Assembly: GCA_964471115.1 (NCBI GenBank) | Contig: CAYYFE010000014.1 | Location: 20,683 to 84,682 of the forward strand | Source: SYFT01 sp964471115 | Lineage (GTDB): Bacteria; Acidobacteriota; Vicinamibacteria; Vicinamibacterales; SCN-69-37 | Length of the DNA stretch: 64,000 bases | Reading direction: 5' to 3' | Shown here: piece after piece, positions 37,493 through 45,902 of the stretch | How positions within the stretch are numbered: position 1 is the first letter of the stretch | Layout of the letters: each line of letters begins with the position of its first letter | The notes under the pieces: model-generated | The model's database searches: none | Told to the model about the DNA's origin: nothing | What the model saw: only the letters and a program-made list of their open reading frames with translations | Made by a program: the position numbers and the translations under genes

Positions 37493-39379
37493 TCAGGGCT
37501 CCCGGCCCTCGAGGCGCCGCACGGTGGCGCGCGCCGCGGGATGCTGGGGATCAATCGCGAGCGCCCTCCGCGCGGCCGCGAGGGCCTCGTCACGACGCCC
37601 CGCGGCCATGAGCGCGCCGGCCAGATTGCTGTGCATCACGGCGGAGTCGGGCCGCAGCGCCGCCGCCCGCGCGAAGTGGGTGACGGCCTCGTCCATGCGC
37701 CGGCGGCCAATGAGCACGACCCCCAGATTGACGTGCGCGTCCACGTAGTCGGGATTCAGCGACAGCGCCTTGCGGAACGCCGCCTCCGCCTCGGCGCTGC
37801 GCGCGAGCGCCGACAACGTCGTCCCCAGGTTGAACCACATCACTTCATCGTCGGGGGCGAGGGCGACCGCGCGCTGGAAATGCCCCAGCGCGTCGGCGGC
37901 GCGGCCACTCGCCATCTTCGCCGCGCCCAGATCTCCTTCTGTGGCCGCGGTGCGATCCCCCAGCCGGATGGCGGCCTCCAGATGCGGAATCGCCTCCACG
38001 TAGCGTCCCGCCTCGGCCAGGCTGCCGCCAAGGAACGCGCGATACTCGGCGTTGTCCGGGGCCTGCCCCACGCGCTGCTCGCCCAGGGCGATGTTGGCCC
38101 GCTGCTCGCGTTCGACGAACATCCGATCCAGTTCAGCCGCCTGCTCGGGTGTCGCCGCCAGCACCTGCAGGCCCAGTTCCGCCATTTCGTCGGTGGATTT
38201 CGGCCCGGCCTGCACACGCACCGGCGGCTGGCTCGGATTGAAGGGATTGCCGTCCGAGTTGTCGTACACGTACCGCATCGTCACCCGCGTACCGGCGGGC
38301 AGATCGAGCGGCGTCTCGAGGCGATAGTCCTGCTGCCAGTGGAAGTTCCACTGCGGAATGTGCAGCAGTGTGCGCGCGGCGCCGTCGGGCCACGTCACGG
38401 TCACTTCCATGTCGCGGCCCAGGTAGTGCGCGTGCGGGTACACACTCAGCAGGCGCACCGCGTGCGGCAGGACCACCGAATCGGTGATGCGGTAATTCGC
38501 CTCGCCGGGCGGAATGTCGATGACCTTGCTGCCCAGCTTGAGCGTCACGGGGCGCAGGGTCGGCGTCTCGTCGGTGAAGAACAGCCCCACCTGCGGCGCC
38601 ACGGTCACCGGCGCCTCGCCAGGAATCATGTGCATCTCGACGACGAGATCGGTGTCGGGCGGCAGGCGCCACGCCATGCCGGCGGGCGACGCGATGGGAC
38701 CGCGGCCCGGCGCCCACCCGACGAACTGGCCGTCGGGATCGCTGGCGCTCCACGACATGCCGTCGAACCCGGGTGCGCCATCGCGGCCATCCCGCCGCCG
38801 CGACTGCGCGGTGCCGTCGACGCGAATCACGGCGTGATGGATGGGCGCGCCGTTGGCGCGAAACTCCACGGCGCGCACGAACCGTTCGCGCGTGAGCGGC
38901 ACCCGCATCACGAAGTTGCGGTAGACGTCGGCGGCCTGGGACGTCAGCACGTAGGGCGCCGCCATCGACACGATCAGATCGGGAGTCCCCGACTCCCACC
39001 CGTCGGGAAACGCCGGCGGCGCGGGCCCACGCGCGGGATCGCCTTCGGCCATTCCCTGCTTGATCCAGCGCTGAATCGTCTCGAGGTGCGCGTCACTCAG
39101 CCGGCGCGATCCCTGGAAGCGGAATTCCCCCGGCGCGGGCAGCCACGGCGGCATGCGCCGCTCCGCCGTCTCGCGCGCGATCTCGGCGGCGTACGCCTTC
39201 ACATCCGCGTAGGACAGCAGCGAAAACGGCGCCACCTGGCCGGGCCGGTGACAGCCGCTGCAGTTGGCGTACACGATGGGCGCGACGTGTTCGTGATACG
39301 TCACCCGCCCCGGGACGTCGGCGTCGCCGCCGCAGGCCGCGGCCAGCACCAACCCGAAGAGCACCACGCCCTGACGCAT
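37493..39379 (-). CDS. Lipoprotein with haem c site, copper monooxygenase-like domain and TPR repeats
   Basis: The 628-residue protein begins with a signal/lipobox (LVLAAACGG). A single haem c motif CSGCH occurs near residue 40 in a domain like those of planctomycete/acidobacterial cytochromes (YANCSGCHRPGQVAPFSL). A central domain of about 300 residues has copper-type His motifs: APIHHAVI, VVEMHM and YPHAHYLG, as in ascorbate-dependent type II monooxygenases. The last 190 residues are five or so TPR units. Start at 39379 was chosen over 39406 because it puts the signal peptide at the N-terminus. Substrate unknown. Confidence 0.88.
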   Translation of the reverse strand: MRQGVVLFGLVLAAACGGDADVPGRVTYHEHVAPIVYANCSGCHRPGQVAPFSLLSYADVKAYAAEIARETAERRMPPWLPAPGEFRFQGSRRLSDAHLETIQRWIKQGMAEGDPARGPAPPAFPDGWESGTPDLIVSMAAPYVLTSQAADVYRNFVMRVPLTRERFVRAVEFRANGAPIHHAVIRVDGTAQSRRRDGRDGAPGFDGMSWSASDPDGQFVGWAPGRGPIASPAGMAWRLPPDTDLVVEMHMIPGEAPVTVAPQVGLFFTDETPTLRPVTLKLGSKVIDIPPGEANYRITDSVVLPHAVRLLSVYPHAHYLGRDMEVTVTWPDGAARTLLHIPQWNFHWQQDYRLETPLDLPAGTRVTMRYVYDNSDGNPFNPSQPPVRVQAGPKSTDEMAELGLQVLAATPEQAAELDRMFVEREQRANIALGEQRVGQAPDNAEYRAFLGGSLAEAGRYVEAIPHLEAAIRLGDRTAATEGDLGAAKMASGRAADALGHFQRAVALAPDDEVMWFNLGTTLSALARSAEAEAAFRKALSLNPDYVDAHVNLGVVLIGRRRMDEAVTHFARAAALRPDSAVMHSNLAGALMAAGRRDEALAAARRALAIDPQHPAARATVRRLEGREP

Positions 39380-39430
39380 CGACGCCAGTCTAACGTAGCG
39401 CGGCACGCTCTCCGGGCCGCGACCCGCCGG

Positions 39431-40372
39431 TTACACGCCGATGACGGTCGTCAGTTCCTTCACCGCCGCGGCCGACTTCGCGAAAGCGGCCTTCTCATCG
39501 TCGGTCAGGCGAATCTCGATGATTTCCTCCGCGCCGCCCTTGCCCAGCTTGACCGGGACGCCGACGAAGAGGTCCTTGACGCCGTATTCGCCCTGCAGGA
39601 ACACCGAGCACGGGTGAATGGCCTTCTTGTCCTTGAGGATGGCTTCCACCATCTGCGCCGCCGCGGCGCCGGGCGCGTACCACGCCGACGTGCCCACCAG
39701 CTTGGTGATCTCGGCGCCGCCGTTGGCCGTGCGCGTGCAGATCTCATCGAGTTTGGCCTGCGACAGCTTGCCCATCGCCACCAGCTCGGTCAGCGGAATG
39801 CCGGCCACCGTCGAGAACCGCGGCAGCGGCACCATCGTGTCGCCGTGGCCGCCCAGCACGAAGGCGTGAATGTTCTCCACCGAGACACCCAGTTCCATCG
39901 CGATGAACGTGCGCATGCGGGCCGAGTCGAGCACGCCGGCCATGCCCACCACGCGCTCGCGCGGGAAGCCGCTGAGGCGGTACACCGCCTGGCACATCGC
40001 GTCCAGCGGGTTGGCCACCGGCACGATGATGCAGTTGGGCGAGTACTTCACCACCTGCTCCACGACGGTCTGCATGATCTTGTAGTTGACGTTGAGCAGG
40101 TCGTCGCGGCTCATGCCGGGCTTGCGCGGCACGCCTGACGTGATCACGACCACGTCCGAATTGGCCGTCTGCGCGTAGTCGGTGGTGCCGATCAGGCGCG
40201 TGTCCGAGCCGTCAATCGGGCAGGCCTCGTAGATGTCCAGCGCGATGCCGGCCGCCTTCTCCGCCGCGATGTCGACGATGACGACATCGGCCAGTTCCTT
40301 CACCGCGATGGCCCGCGCCACCGTCGCGCCCACGTTCCCGGCGCCGCCCACGACTGTCACTTTGCGATTCAT
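39431..40372 (-). CDS. mdh: Malate dehydrogenase
   Basis: The 313-residue enzyme is of the LDH-like MDH type: VVGGAGNVGATVARAIA for NAD binding, SGVPRKPGMSRDDLL with the substrate arginines, and VLGGHGDTMVPL with the catalytic histidine. It interconverts malate and oxaloacetate. It lies 94 bp downstream of icd; the gap is filled by a hairpin repeat of the family also found near 45 kb. Confidence 0.96.
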   Translation of the reverse strand: MNRKVTVVGGAGNVGATVARAIAVKELADVVIVDIAAEKAAGIALDIYEACPIDGSDTRLIGTTDYAQTANSDVVVITSGVPRKPGMSRDDLLNVNYKIMQTVVEQVVKYSPNCIIVPVANPLDAMCQAVYRLSGFPRERVVGMAGVLDSARMRTFIAMELGVSVENIHAFVLGGHGDTMVPLPRFSTVAGIPLTELVAMGKLSQAKLDEICTRTANGGAEITKLVGTSAWYAPGAAAAQMVEAILKDKKAIHPCSVFLQGEYGVKDLFVGVPVKLGKGGAEEIIEIRLTDDEKAAFAKSAAAVKELTTVIGV

Positions 40373-40392
40373 CTCTGGTCTCCTGATGTATT

Positions 40393-40462
40393 CACAGTAG
40401 GCATGTAGACATGTAGAAAGGTCTTCAAAGAAAAAACACTACATGCCTACATGTCTACTGTG
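40393..40462. repeat. Inverted repeat element, copy 1 (GTAGRCAT units), icd-mdh gap
   Basis: Arms at 40393-40416 and 40439-40462 are complementary at 22 of 24 positions and consist of 8-bp GTAGGCAT/GTAGACAT units capped by CACA. The 22-nt loop is A-rich (AAAGGTCTTCAAAGAAAAAA). The same arms occur at 44949-45059. Confidence 0.93.
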
Positions 40463-40466
40463 TTGA

Positions 40467-41681
40467 CTACAGCCTCTTGATCACCGCGTCGGCGAATGCC
40501 GACGTCGTCAGTTCGGTCGACCCGGGAATCAGCCGCGCGAGGTCGTAGGTGACCTGCTTGTCGGTGATGGCCGCTTCCAGGCCCTTGATGATGAGGTCGG
40601 CGGCTTCGGTCCAGCCCATGTACCGCAGCATCATTTCGCCGGACAGGATGACCGAGCCGGGGTTGACCTTGTCGAGGTTGGCGTACTTCGGCGCGGTGCC
40701 GTGGGTGGCTTCGAAGACCGCGTGGCCGGTGACGTAGTTGATGTTGCCGCCCGGCGCGATGCCGATGCCGCCCACCTGCGCCGCCAGCGCGTCGGAAATG
40801 TAATCGCCGTTCAGGTTGAGCGTGGCGATGACGTCGTAGTCGGCCGGCCGCGTGAGAATCTGCTGCAGGAAGGCGTCGGCGATGGCGTCCTTCACGATCA
40901 GGCCGCCCGGCAGCCGGCACCAGGGGCCGCCGTCGAACTCCACCGCGCCGTATTCCCGCTTGACCAGGTCGTACCCCCAGTCGCGGAACCCGCCCTCGGT
41001 GAACTTCATGATGTTGCCCTTGTGCACCAGCGTCAGGCTCTTGCGCCCGTTGGCCAGTGCGTACTCCACGGCGGCGCGAATCAGCCGCTCGCTGCCTTCG
41101 CGCGACACCGGCTTGATGCCGAAGGCCGACGACTCGGGAAACCGCACCTTCTTGAACAGCTTCGGGAACGCGCTGCTGAACACCTGCGCGAACTTCGCGG
41201 CGTCTTCCGTGCCGGCCTGGAACTCGATGCCGGCATAGATGTCCTCGGTGTTCTCACGGAAGATCGCCATGTCGACCAGATCGGGCCGCTTGACCGGCGT
41301 CTCCATGCCGTTGAAATAGCGGACCGGCCGCAGGCACACATACAGGTCCAGTTCCTGGCGCAACGCCACGTTGAGCGACCGGATGCCGCCGCCCACGGGC
41401 GTCGTCAACGGTCCCTTGATGCCGACCAGGTACTGCCGGAACGCGGCCAGCGTCTCCTCGGGCAGCCACTGGCCCGTTTCCTTGAACGCCTTTTCGCCGG
41501 CCAGCACCTCTTTCCACGCGATCGCGCGCGCACCGCCGTAGGCCTTCGCCACGGCGGCGTCAAACACGCGCACGCTGGCGCGCCAGATGTCGGGCCCCGT
41601 GCCATCGCCTTCGATGAACGGCACGATCGGATTGTCAGGAACCACAAGAGTGGTGGCAGTACGCGTGATGGCTGCAGGCAT
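40467..41681 (-). CDS. icd: Isocitrate dehydrogenase (NADP type)
   Basis: The 404-residue enzyme is of the E. coli type. It shows PFIEGDGTGPDIW, the TTPVGGGIRSLNVALRQELDLY segment (the Ser there is the AceK phosphorylation site in E. coli, and binds substrate), VHKGNIMKFTEG, and LNGDYISDALAAQVGG. It makes 2-oxoglutarate, the presumed substrate of korAB. A perfect TATAAT on the minus strand (41871-41866) without a clear -35 may be its promoter, leaving a leader of about 175 nt. Confidence 0.96.
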   Translation of the reverse strand: MPAAITRTATTLVVPDNPIVPFIEGDGTGPDIWRASVRVFDAAVAKAYGGARAIAWKEVLAGEKAFKETGQWLPEETLAAFRQYLVGIKGPLTTPVGGGIRSLNVALRQELDLYVCLRPVRYFNGMETPVKRPDLVDMAIFRENTEDIYAGIEFQAGTEDAAKFAQVFSSAFPKLFKKVRFPESSAFGIKPVSREGSERLIRAAVEYALANGRKSLTLVHKGNIMKFTEGGFRDWGYDLVKREYGAVEFDGGPWCRLPGGLIVKDAIADAFLQQILTRPADYDVIATLNLNGDYISDALAAQVGGIGIAPGGNINYVTGHAVFEATHGTAPKYANLDKVNPGSVILSGEMMLRYMGWTEAADLIIKGLEAAITDKQVTYDLARLIPGSTELTTSAFADAVIKRL

Positions 41682-41901
41682 GCGGTGTTCCCAGTACGGA
41701 TTAGGTCACGTCCCCACGTCTTCGATGGGGCGTTACGCGTTCTTCACAGAATCTGTGGAAAACCGTGTGGAAAACTGGCGTCGGCCGACGTGATCCCCGC
41801 GGGATTCCGCACCTGCGAGCGCATTGCACCACTTGTGTGCGTACGCACCGCAGGACAAACACCGCATTATAACGTGGCGCGGCCTGAAGTGACGGCCGCG
41901 A
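41682..41901. other. icd upstream region
   Basis: This 220-bp gap holds no gene. It contains a TATAAT on the minus strand (41866-41871), a small CCCCA/TGGGG hairpin at about 41712-41730, and two TGTGGAAAA sequences 12 bp apart (41754-41762 and 41766-41774), which resemble DnaA boxes read on the minus strand. Confidence 0.6.
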
Positions 41902-42423
41902 TCAGCGCAGCGTCAGAGTCTTGACGAGGCCGGTGGGCTGGTGGCGAAGCTCGATCGAACCGGCGCTGACGGCCGTCACGACGAAGTCCTTGAACGTGCC
42001 GCCCACGGTCAGGAACTCGAGCGCATCACCCCAGCCAAGCACGGCGGTGTGGCGCGGCTCGGCCGCGGACTCCTCGACAATGCCGGCCAGCACCGGCCAG
42101 AGTACGGCCGGCGCGGGCGCCGCGGTCTCCACGCGCTCGGGCACCGACGTGTCCACGCGCGGCGCCGGCACGGTGTCGCGTCGCGCGCCGAAATGGAAGG
42201 GATCACGCCGCGGCTGCGGCGGCTCGACCGACGCCCGCAGGCGCGCCTGCAACTGCGCGGCTTCCTGCTCGACTTCGTCGGCCAGCGGCGCCAGCGCTTC
42301 AATCCGCGTCAGTTCTTCGGGGGACACGTACACGGGCGCCGGCGTCGGCGCGGCCGGCGCCGACACCCAGGTCGTCACCAGCAGTCCGGTGCCCAGAACC
42401 AACGCCAACGTGACGCGCGGCAT
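41902..42423 (-). CDS. PilP/GspC-like exported protein
   Basis: The 173-residue protein has an N-terminal signal or anchor helix (residues 5-25), a helical/Pro-rich middle with RRDPFHFG near residue 75, and a C-terminal HR-like small beta domain (AVLGWGDALEFLTVGGTFKDFVVTAVSAGSIELRHQPTG region). This layout with a DPF motif after a coiled segment is that of PilP or GspC type pilus/secretion periplasmic proteins. No other pilus gene is present, so the role is tentative. Confidence 0.65.
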   Translation of the reverse strand: MPRVTLALVLGTGLLVTTWVSAPAAPTPAPVYVSPEELTRIEALAPLADEVEQEAAQLQARLRASVEPPQPRRDPFHFGARRDTVPAPRVDTSVPERVETAAPAPAVLWPVLAGIVEESAAEPRHTAVLGWGDALEFLTVGGTFKDFVVTAVSAGSIELRHQPTGLVKTLTLR

Positions 42424-42531
42424 GCTCGATCGGGGGCACTGTAGCACCGTGATGTAACAACGGCAATGCGGCCGCCGGTCAAATCCGGTGTAAGATTCGT
42501 TGTGCCAGTTGTCGTTCCCGCTGGGCTTGCC

Positions 42532-43272
42532 GTGCGGGGCCGGGTCGTTGCCATCATCCCGGCCAGATTCCACGCCACTCGTCTCCCTGGAAAACCCCTC
42601 GCCTCCATTGCCGGTCAGCCGATGATCGCGCACGTCGTCGCGCGCGCGACGCAGGCCCGGAGGGTCGACGCCGTGCTGGTCGCGACCGACGATGAGCGGA
42701 TTGCGGCGGCGGTGGACGCGGCGGGCGGCACGGCCGTGATGACGCGCGCCGACCACCCGTCGGGCACCGATCGGCTGGCCGAGGTCGCCGCATACCTGGC
42801 CGCCGACATCATCGTGAATCTGCAGGGGGACGAGCCCCTGCTCGACCCGGCGGCCGTGGATGCCGCCATCGCGCCGCTGCTCGAGGATCCGTCGCTGCCG
42901 CTGTGCACCTTGCGGACGCCGCTCGATCCCGCCGACGCCGACAACCCCAACGTGGTGAAGGTCGTGGTGGCCGCCTCCGGCGATGCGCTGTACTTCTCGC
43001 GCGCGGCCATCCCGTACGGCCGGCCCGGCCGGCCCGCCGCGCCACGCTGGCGGCATCTGGGCCTGTACGTGTACCGGCGCGAGACGCTGCTGGCGCTGGC
43101 CGCGCTGGCGCCCACGCCGTTGGAACTCTCGGAAGGCCTCGAACAACTGCGCGCGCTTGAACATGGCTACCGGATGCGCACCGTGGCGGTCGCCGCGGCG
43201 CCGCCGTCGGTGGATACCCCCGAAGACCTGGCGCGAGTGCGCCAGCTGATGGAAGTGAGCCCCCATGCGTAA
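42532..43272 (+). CDS. kdsB: 3-deoxy-manno-octulosonate cytidylyltransferase
   Basis: The 246-residue enzyme makes CMP-Kdo for lipid A/core synthesis. It shows VVAIIPARFHATRLPGKPL, VATDDERIAAAV, TRADHPSGTDRLAEV and VNLQGDEPLL. A GTG at 42532 gives the usual N-terminus and length; the frame also has an ATG at 42466 and a GTG at 42502, and a TAAGAT hexamer (42491-42496) hints that transcription starts after 42466. It is the first gene of the kds operon and overlaps pyrG by 8 bp. Confidence 0.93.
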   Translation: MRGRVVAIIPARFHATRLPGKPLASIAGQPMIAHVVARATQARRVDAVLVATDDERIAAAVDAAGGTAVMTRADHPSGTDRLAEVAAYLAADIIVNLQGDEPLLDPAAVDAAIAPLLEDPSLPLCTLRTPLDPADADNPNVVKVVVAASGDALYFSRAAIPYGRPGRPAAPRWRHLGLYVYRRETLLALAALAPTPLELSEGLEQLRALEHGYRMRTVAVAAAPPSVDTPEDLARVRQLMEVSPHA

Positions 43273-44947
43273 CCTGGTGATGTCTGCGTCCGATCCGTCT
43301 CGTCCCGTCAAGTACATCTTCGTCACCGGCGGTGTCGTCTCGTCGCTTGGCAAGGGACTGGCCGCGGCGTCGATCGGCTGCCTGCTCGAAGGCCACGGGT
43401 ACAAGGTCGCGCTCCAGAAGATGGACCCGTACATCAACGTCGACCCGGGCACGATGAGCCCCTTCCAGCACGGCGAGGTCTACGTGACCGACGACGGCGC
43501 CGAGACGGACCTGGACCTGGGCCACTACGAGCGGTTCACCAACATGGTGGCCACGCGCAACAACAACTGGACGACCGGCAAGATCTACGCCTCGGTCATC
43601 CAGAAGGAACGGCGCGGCGACTACCTGGGCCGCACGGTGCAGGTCATTCCGCACATCACCAACGAGATCAAGGACAGCATCCGGTCGGCGGCGGCCGGCG
43701 TCGACGTCCTGCTGGTGGAAATCGGCGGCACCGTGGGCGACATCGAGAGCCTGCCGTTTCTGGAAGCCATTCGCCAGTTCCGCCAGGATGTGGGCCGCGA
43801 CAACGCCCTGTTCATCCACCTGACGCTGGTGCCGTACATCGCCTCGGCGCACGAACTCAAGACCAAGCCCACGCAACACAGCGTGCGCGACCTGCGGTCC
43901 ATCGGCATCCAGCCCGACGTGCTCCTCTGCCGCACGGACCGTCCCCTCGACCCGGACATGAAGGGCAAGATTGCGCTCTTCTGCGACGTCGACGAAGAGG
44001 CCGTCATCACGGCGCAGGACGTGTCGAGCATCTACGAAGTGCCGCTGAATCTGGCGGAACAGGGCCTGGACGGCATCCTGCTGCAGCGCCTGCACCTGCC
44101 CAAGACCGAGGCGCGCATGGACGCCTGGCACGACCTGGTCCAGCGCGTGAAGCAGCCGCAGGACGACATCGTCATTCACTTCGTCGGCAAGTACGTGGAG
44201 TACGAAGACTCGTACAAGTCGATCAACGAGGCGCTGTATCACGGCGGGTTCCGCCACCGGCTGAAGGTCACGCTCAAGTACGTCGAAGCCGAGGCGCTGG
44301 AACAGCCGGAAGGCCTGAAGCTGCTCGAGGATGCCAACGGCATCCTGGTGGGGCCGGGGTTCGGCGATCGCGGAAGCCGCGGCATGATGGCGGCCGCCAA
44401 CTACGCGCGCGCGCATCGCATCCCCTACTTCGGCATCTGCTACGGCTTCCAGTGGGCCGTCGTCGAGTTTGCGCGCCACGTGGCCGGCCTGACCGACGCC
44501 GACTCGACCGAAGTGGTCGAAGACGCGCCGCACAAGGTCATCTACAAGCTGCGCGACCTGCTGGGCGTCGACGACATGGGCGGCACCATGCGGCTGGGCA
44601 GCTACGCCTGCCGGCTGGCGCCCGACTCCCTGTCGTTCAAGCTGTACGGCGAGGAAATCATCCACGAACGCCACCGGCATCGGTACGAATTCAACTGCCA
44701 GTACGAAAAGGCGCTGACCGAACGCGGACTGAAGATCGTGGGGCGATCACTGGACGGCAAGTTCGTCGAAATCGTCGAACTGCCCGGCCACCCGTGGTTC
44801 GTCGCCGTCCAGTTCCACCCCGAGTTCAAGTCGAAGCCGCTGCGCCCGCACCCGCTGTTTGCCGGCTTCGTCGAGGCGGCCTACCGCCAGAAAATGGCGC
44901 GCCAGGGTGTGGCCACCAACGTCACCGCCATTGGCTCACGTCGATAG
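43265..44947 (+). CDS. pyrG: CTP synthase
   Basis: The 560-residue enzyme aminates UTP to CTP using glutamine. The synthetase half starts KYIFVTGGVVSSLGKGLAAAS and contains MDPYINVDPGTMSPFQHGEV; the glutaminase half carries the nucleophile Cys in YFGICYGFQWAV and the VAVQFHPEFKS His/Glu pair. CTP is a substrate of KdsB, which fits its place in this operon. ATG at 43265 was chosen; ATG at 43280 is possible. Confidence 0.97.
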   Translation: MRNLVMSASDPSRPVKYIFVTGGVVSSLGKGLAAASIGCLLEGHGYKVALQKMDPYINVDPGTMSPFQHGEVYVTDDGAETDLDLGHYERFTNMVATRNNNWTTGKIYASVIQKERRGDYLGRTVQVIPHITNEIKDSIRSAAAGVDVLLVEIGGTVGDIESLPFLEAIRQFRQDVGRDNALFIHLTLVPYIASAHELKTKPTQHSVRDLRSIGIQPDVLLCRTDRPLDPDMKGKIALFCDVDEEAVITAQDVSSIYEVPLNLAEQGLDGILLQRLHLPKTEARMDAWHDLVQRVKQPQDDIVIHFVGKYVEYEDSYKSINEALYHGGFRHRLKVTLKYVEAEALEQPEGLKLLEDANGILVGPGFGDRGSRGMMAAANYARAHRIPYFGICYGFQWAVVEFARHVAGLTDADSTEVVEDAPHKVIYKLRDLLGVDDMGGTMRLGSYACRLAPDSLSFKLYGEEIIHERHRHRYEFNCQYEKALTERGLKIVGRSLDGKFVEIVELPGHPWFVAVQFHPEFKSKPLRPHPLFAGFVEAAYRQKMARQGVATNVTAIGSRR

Positions 44948-44948
44948 T

Positions 44949-45059
44949 CCACACAGTAGGCATGTAGACATGTAGGAAGAACTGGAAGAACAAGAAATCC
45001 AAGAAGCCGAGAAAGAAGAAGAAAAGGTCTTCCTACATGCCTACATGCCTACTGTGTGG
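44949..45059. repeat. Inverted repeat element, copy 2 (GTAGRCAT units), pyrG-kdsA gap
   Basis: Arms at 44949-44980 and 45028-45059 are complementary at 31 of 32 positions and share the CACAGTAGGCATGTAG core with the element at 40393-40462. The 47-nt loop is almost pure purine on the plus strand (about 37 of 47 are A or G). It is the only non-overlapping junction in the kds operon. Confidence 0.96.
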
Positions 45060-45060
45060 A

Positions 45061-45077
45061 TTGAGGATTGAGGATTG
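45061..45077 (+). promoter_or_regulatory. 7-bp TTGAGGA repeats forming the kdsA ribosome-binding site and start
   Basis: TTGAGGA occurs twice and is followed by a third TTGAGGA whose TTG (45075) is the kdsA start codon. The GAGGA at 45063-45067 lies 7 nt before it, so the repeat supplies both ribosome-binding site and start. Confidence 0.6.
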
Positions 45078-45902
45078 AGGAACATCACCATTGCCGATGA
45101 CGTGGTGCTGGGGGGACGCGATCTCGTCCTGATAGCCGGCCCGTGTGTCATTGAGAGCCCCACCCACGTGATCGACCTCGGGCGCGAGATCGCCGCCATT
45201 GCGCGGCGCGTCGGTGTGCCCTACGTGTTCAAGGCGTCGTTCGACAAGGCCAACCGCACGTCGGTGACCTCGTTTCGCGGGCCGGGCCTGACCGACGGCC
45301 TGGCCGCCCTGCGCGGCGTCAAGGCGGCGCTCGGCGTGCCGATCCTCACCGACATTCACGAGCCCGGACAGGCCGCGCCGGTGGCCGAGGTGGCCGACGT
45401 CCTGCAGATTCCGGCGTTCCTCTCGCGGCAGACCGACCTGATCGTCGCCGCGGCGCGCACGGGCCGGGTGGTCAACATCAAGAAGGGCCAGTTCCTGGCG
45501 CCGAAGGACATGGTGCACGCCATTCGCAAGGTGCAGGCCTCGGGCAACGACCGCGTGTGCCTGACCGAACGGGGATTCTCGTTCGGCTACAACAACCTCG
45601 TGGTCGACATGCGCGGCTTCCCGATGATGCGCGAGCTGGGGGTGCCCGTCATCTTCGACGTGACCCACAGCCTGCAACTGCCCGGCGGGGGGGACGGCGT
45701 GACCGCCGGCCTCGCGCAATACATCACGCCGCTCGCGCGCGCCGGCGTCGGCGCCGGCGTGGATGGCGTCTTCCTCGAAGTCCACGAAGACCCGTCCCGG
45801 GCGAAAAGTGACGCGCAGAACGCCCTGCGACTCGACCACCTGGAACCGCTGCTCCGGCAGCTCGTGGCCATCCACGCTGTGGTACGGTCAAACGAGCCGT
45901 GA
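45075..45902 (+). CDS. kdsA: 3-deoxy-8-phosphooctulonate synthase
   Basis: The 275-residue enzyme condenses phosphoenolpyruvate and arabinose-5-phosphate to Kdo-8-phosphate. It shows LIAGPCVIES, FKASFDKANRTS, LTDIHEP, VVNIKKGQFLAP and FDVTHSLQLPGG. The Cys in AGPCVIES suggests a metal-dependent form, but several residues decide that. The start is TTG; it follows a large hairpin. It overlaps kdsD by 4 bp. Confidence 0.95.
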   Translation: MRNITIADDVVLGGRDLVLIAGPCVIESPTHVIDLGREIAAIARRVGVPYVFKASFDKANRTSVTSFRGPGLTDGLAALRGVKAALGVPILTDIHEPGQAAPVAEVADVLQIPAFLSRQTDLIVAAARTGRVVNIKKGQFLAPKDMVHAIRKVQASGNDRVCLTERGFSFGYNNLVVDMRGFPMMRELGVPVIFDVTHSLQLPGGGDGVTAGLAQYITPLARAGVGAGVDGVFLEVHEDPSRAKSDAQNALRLDHLEPLLRQLVAIHAVVRSNEP

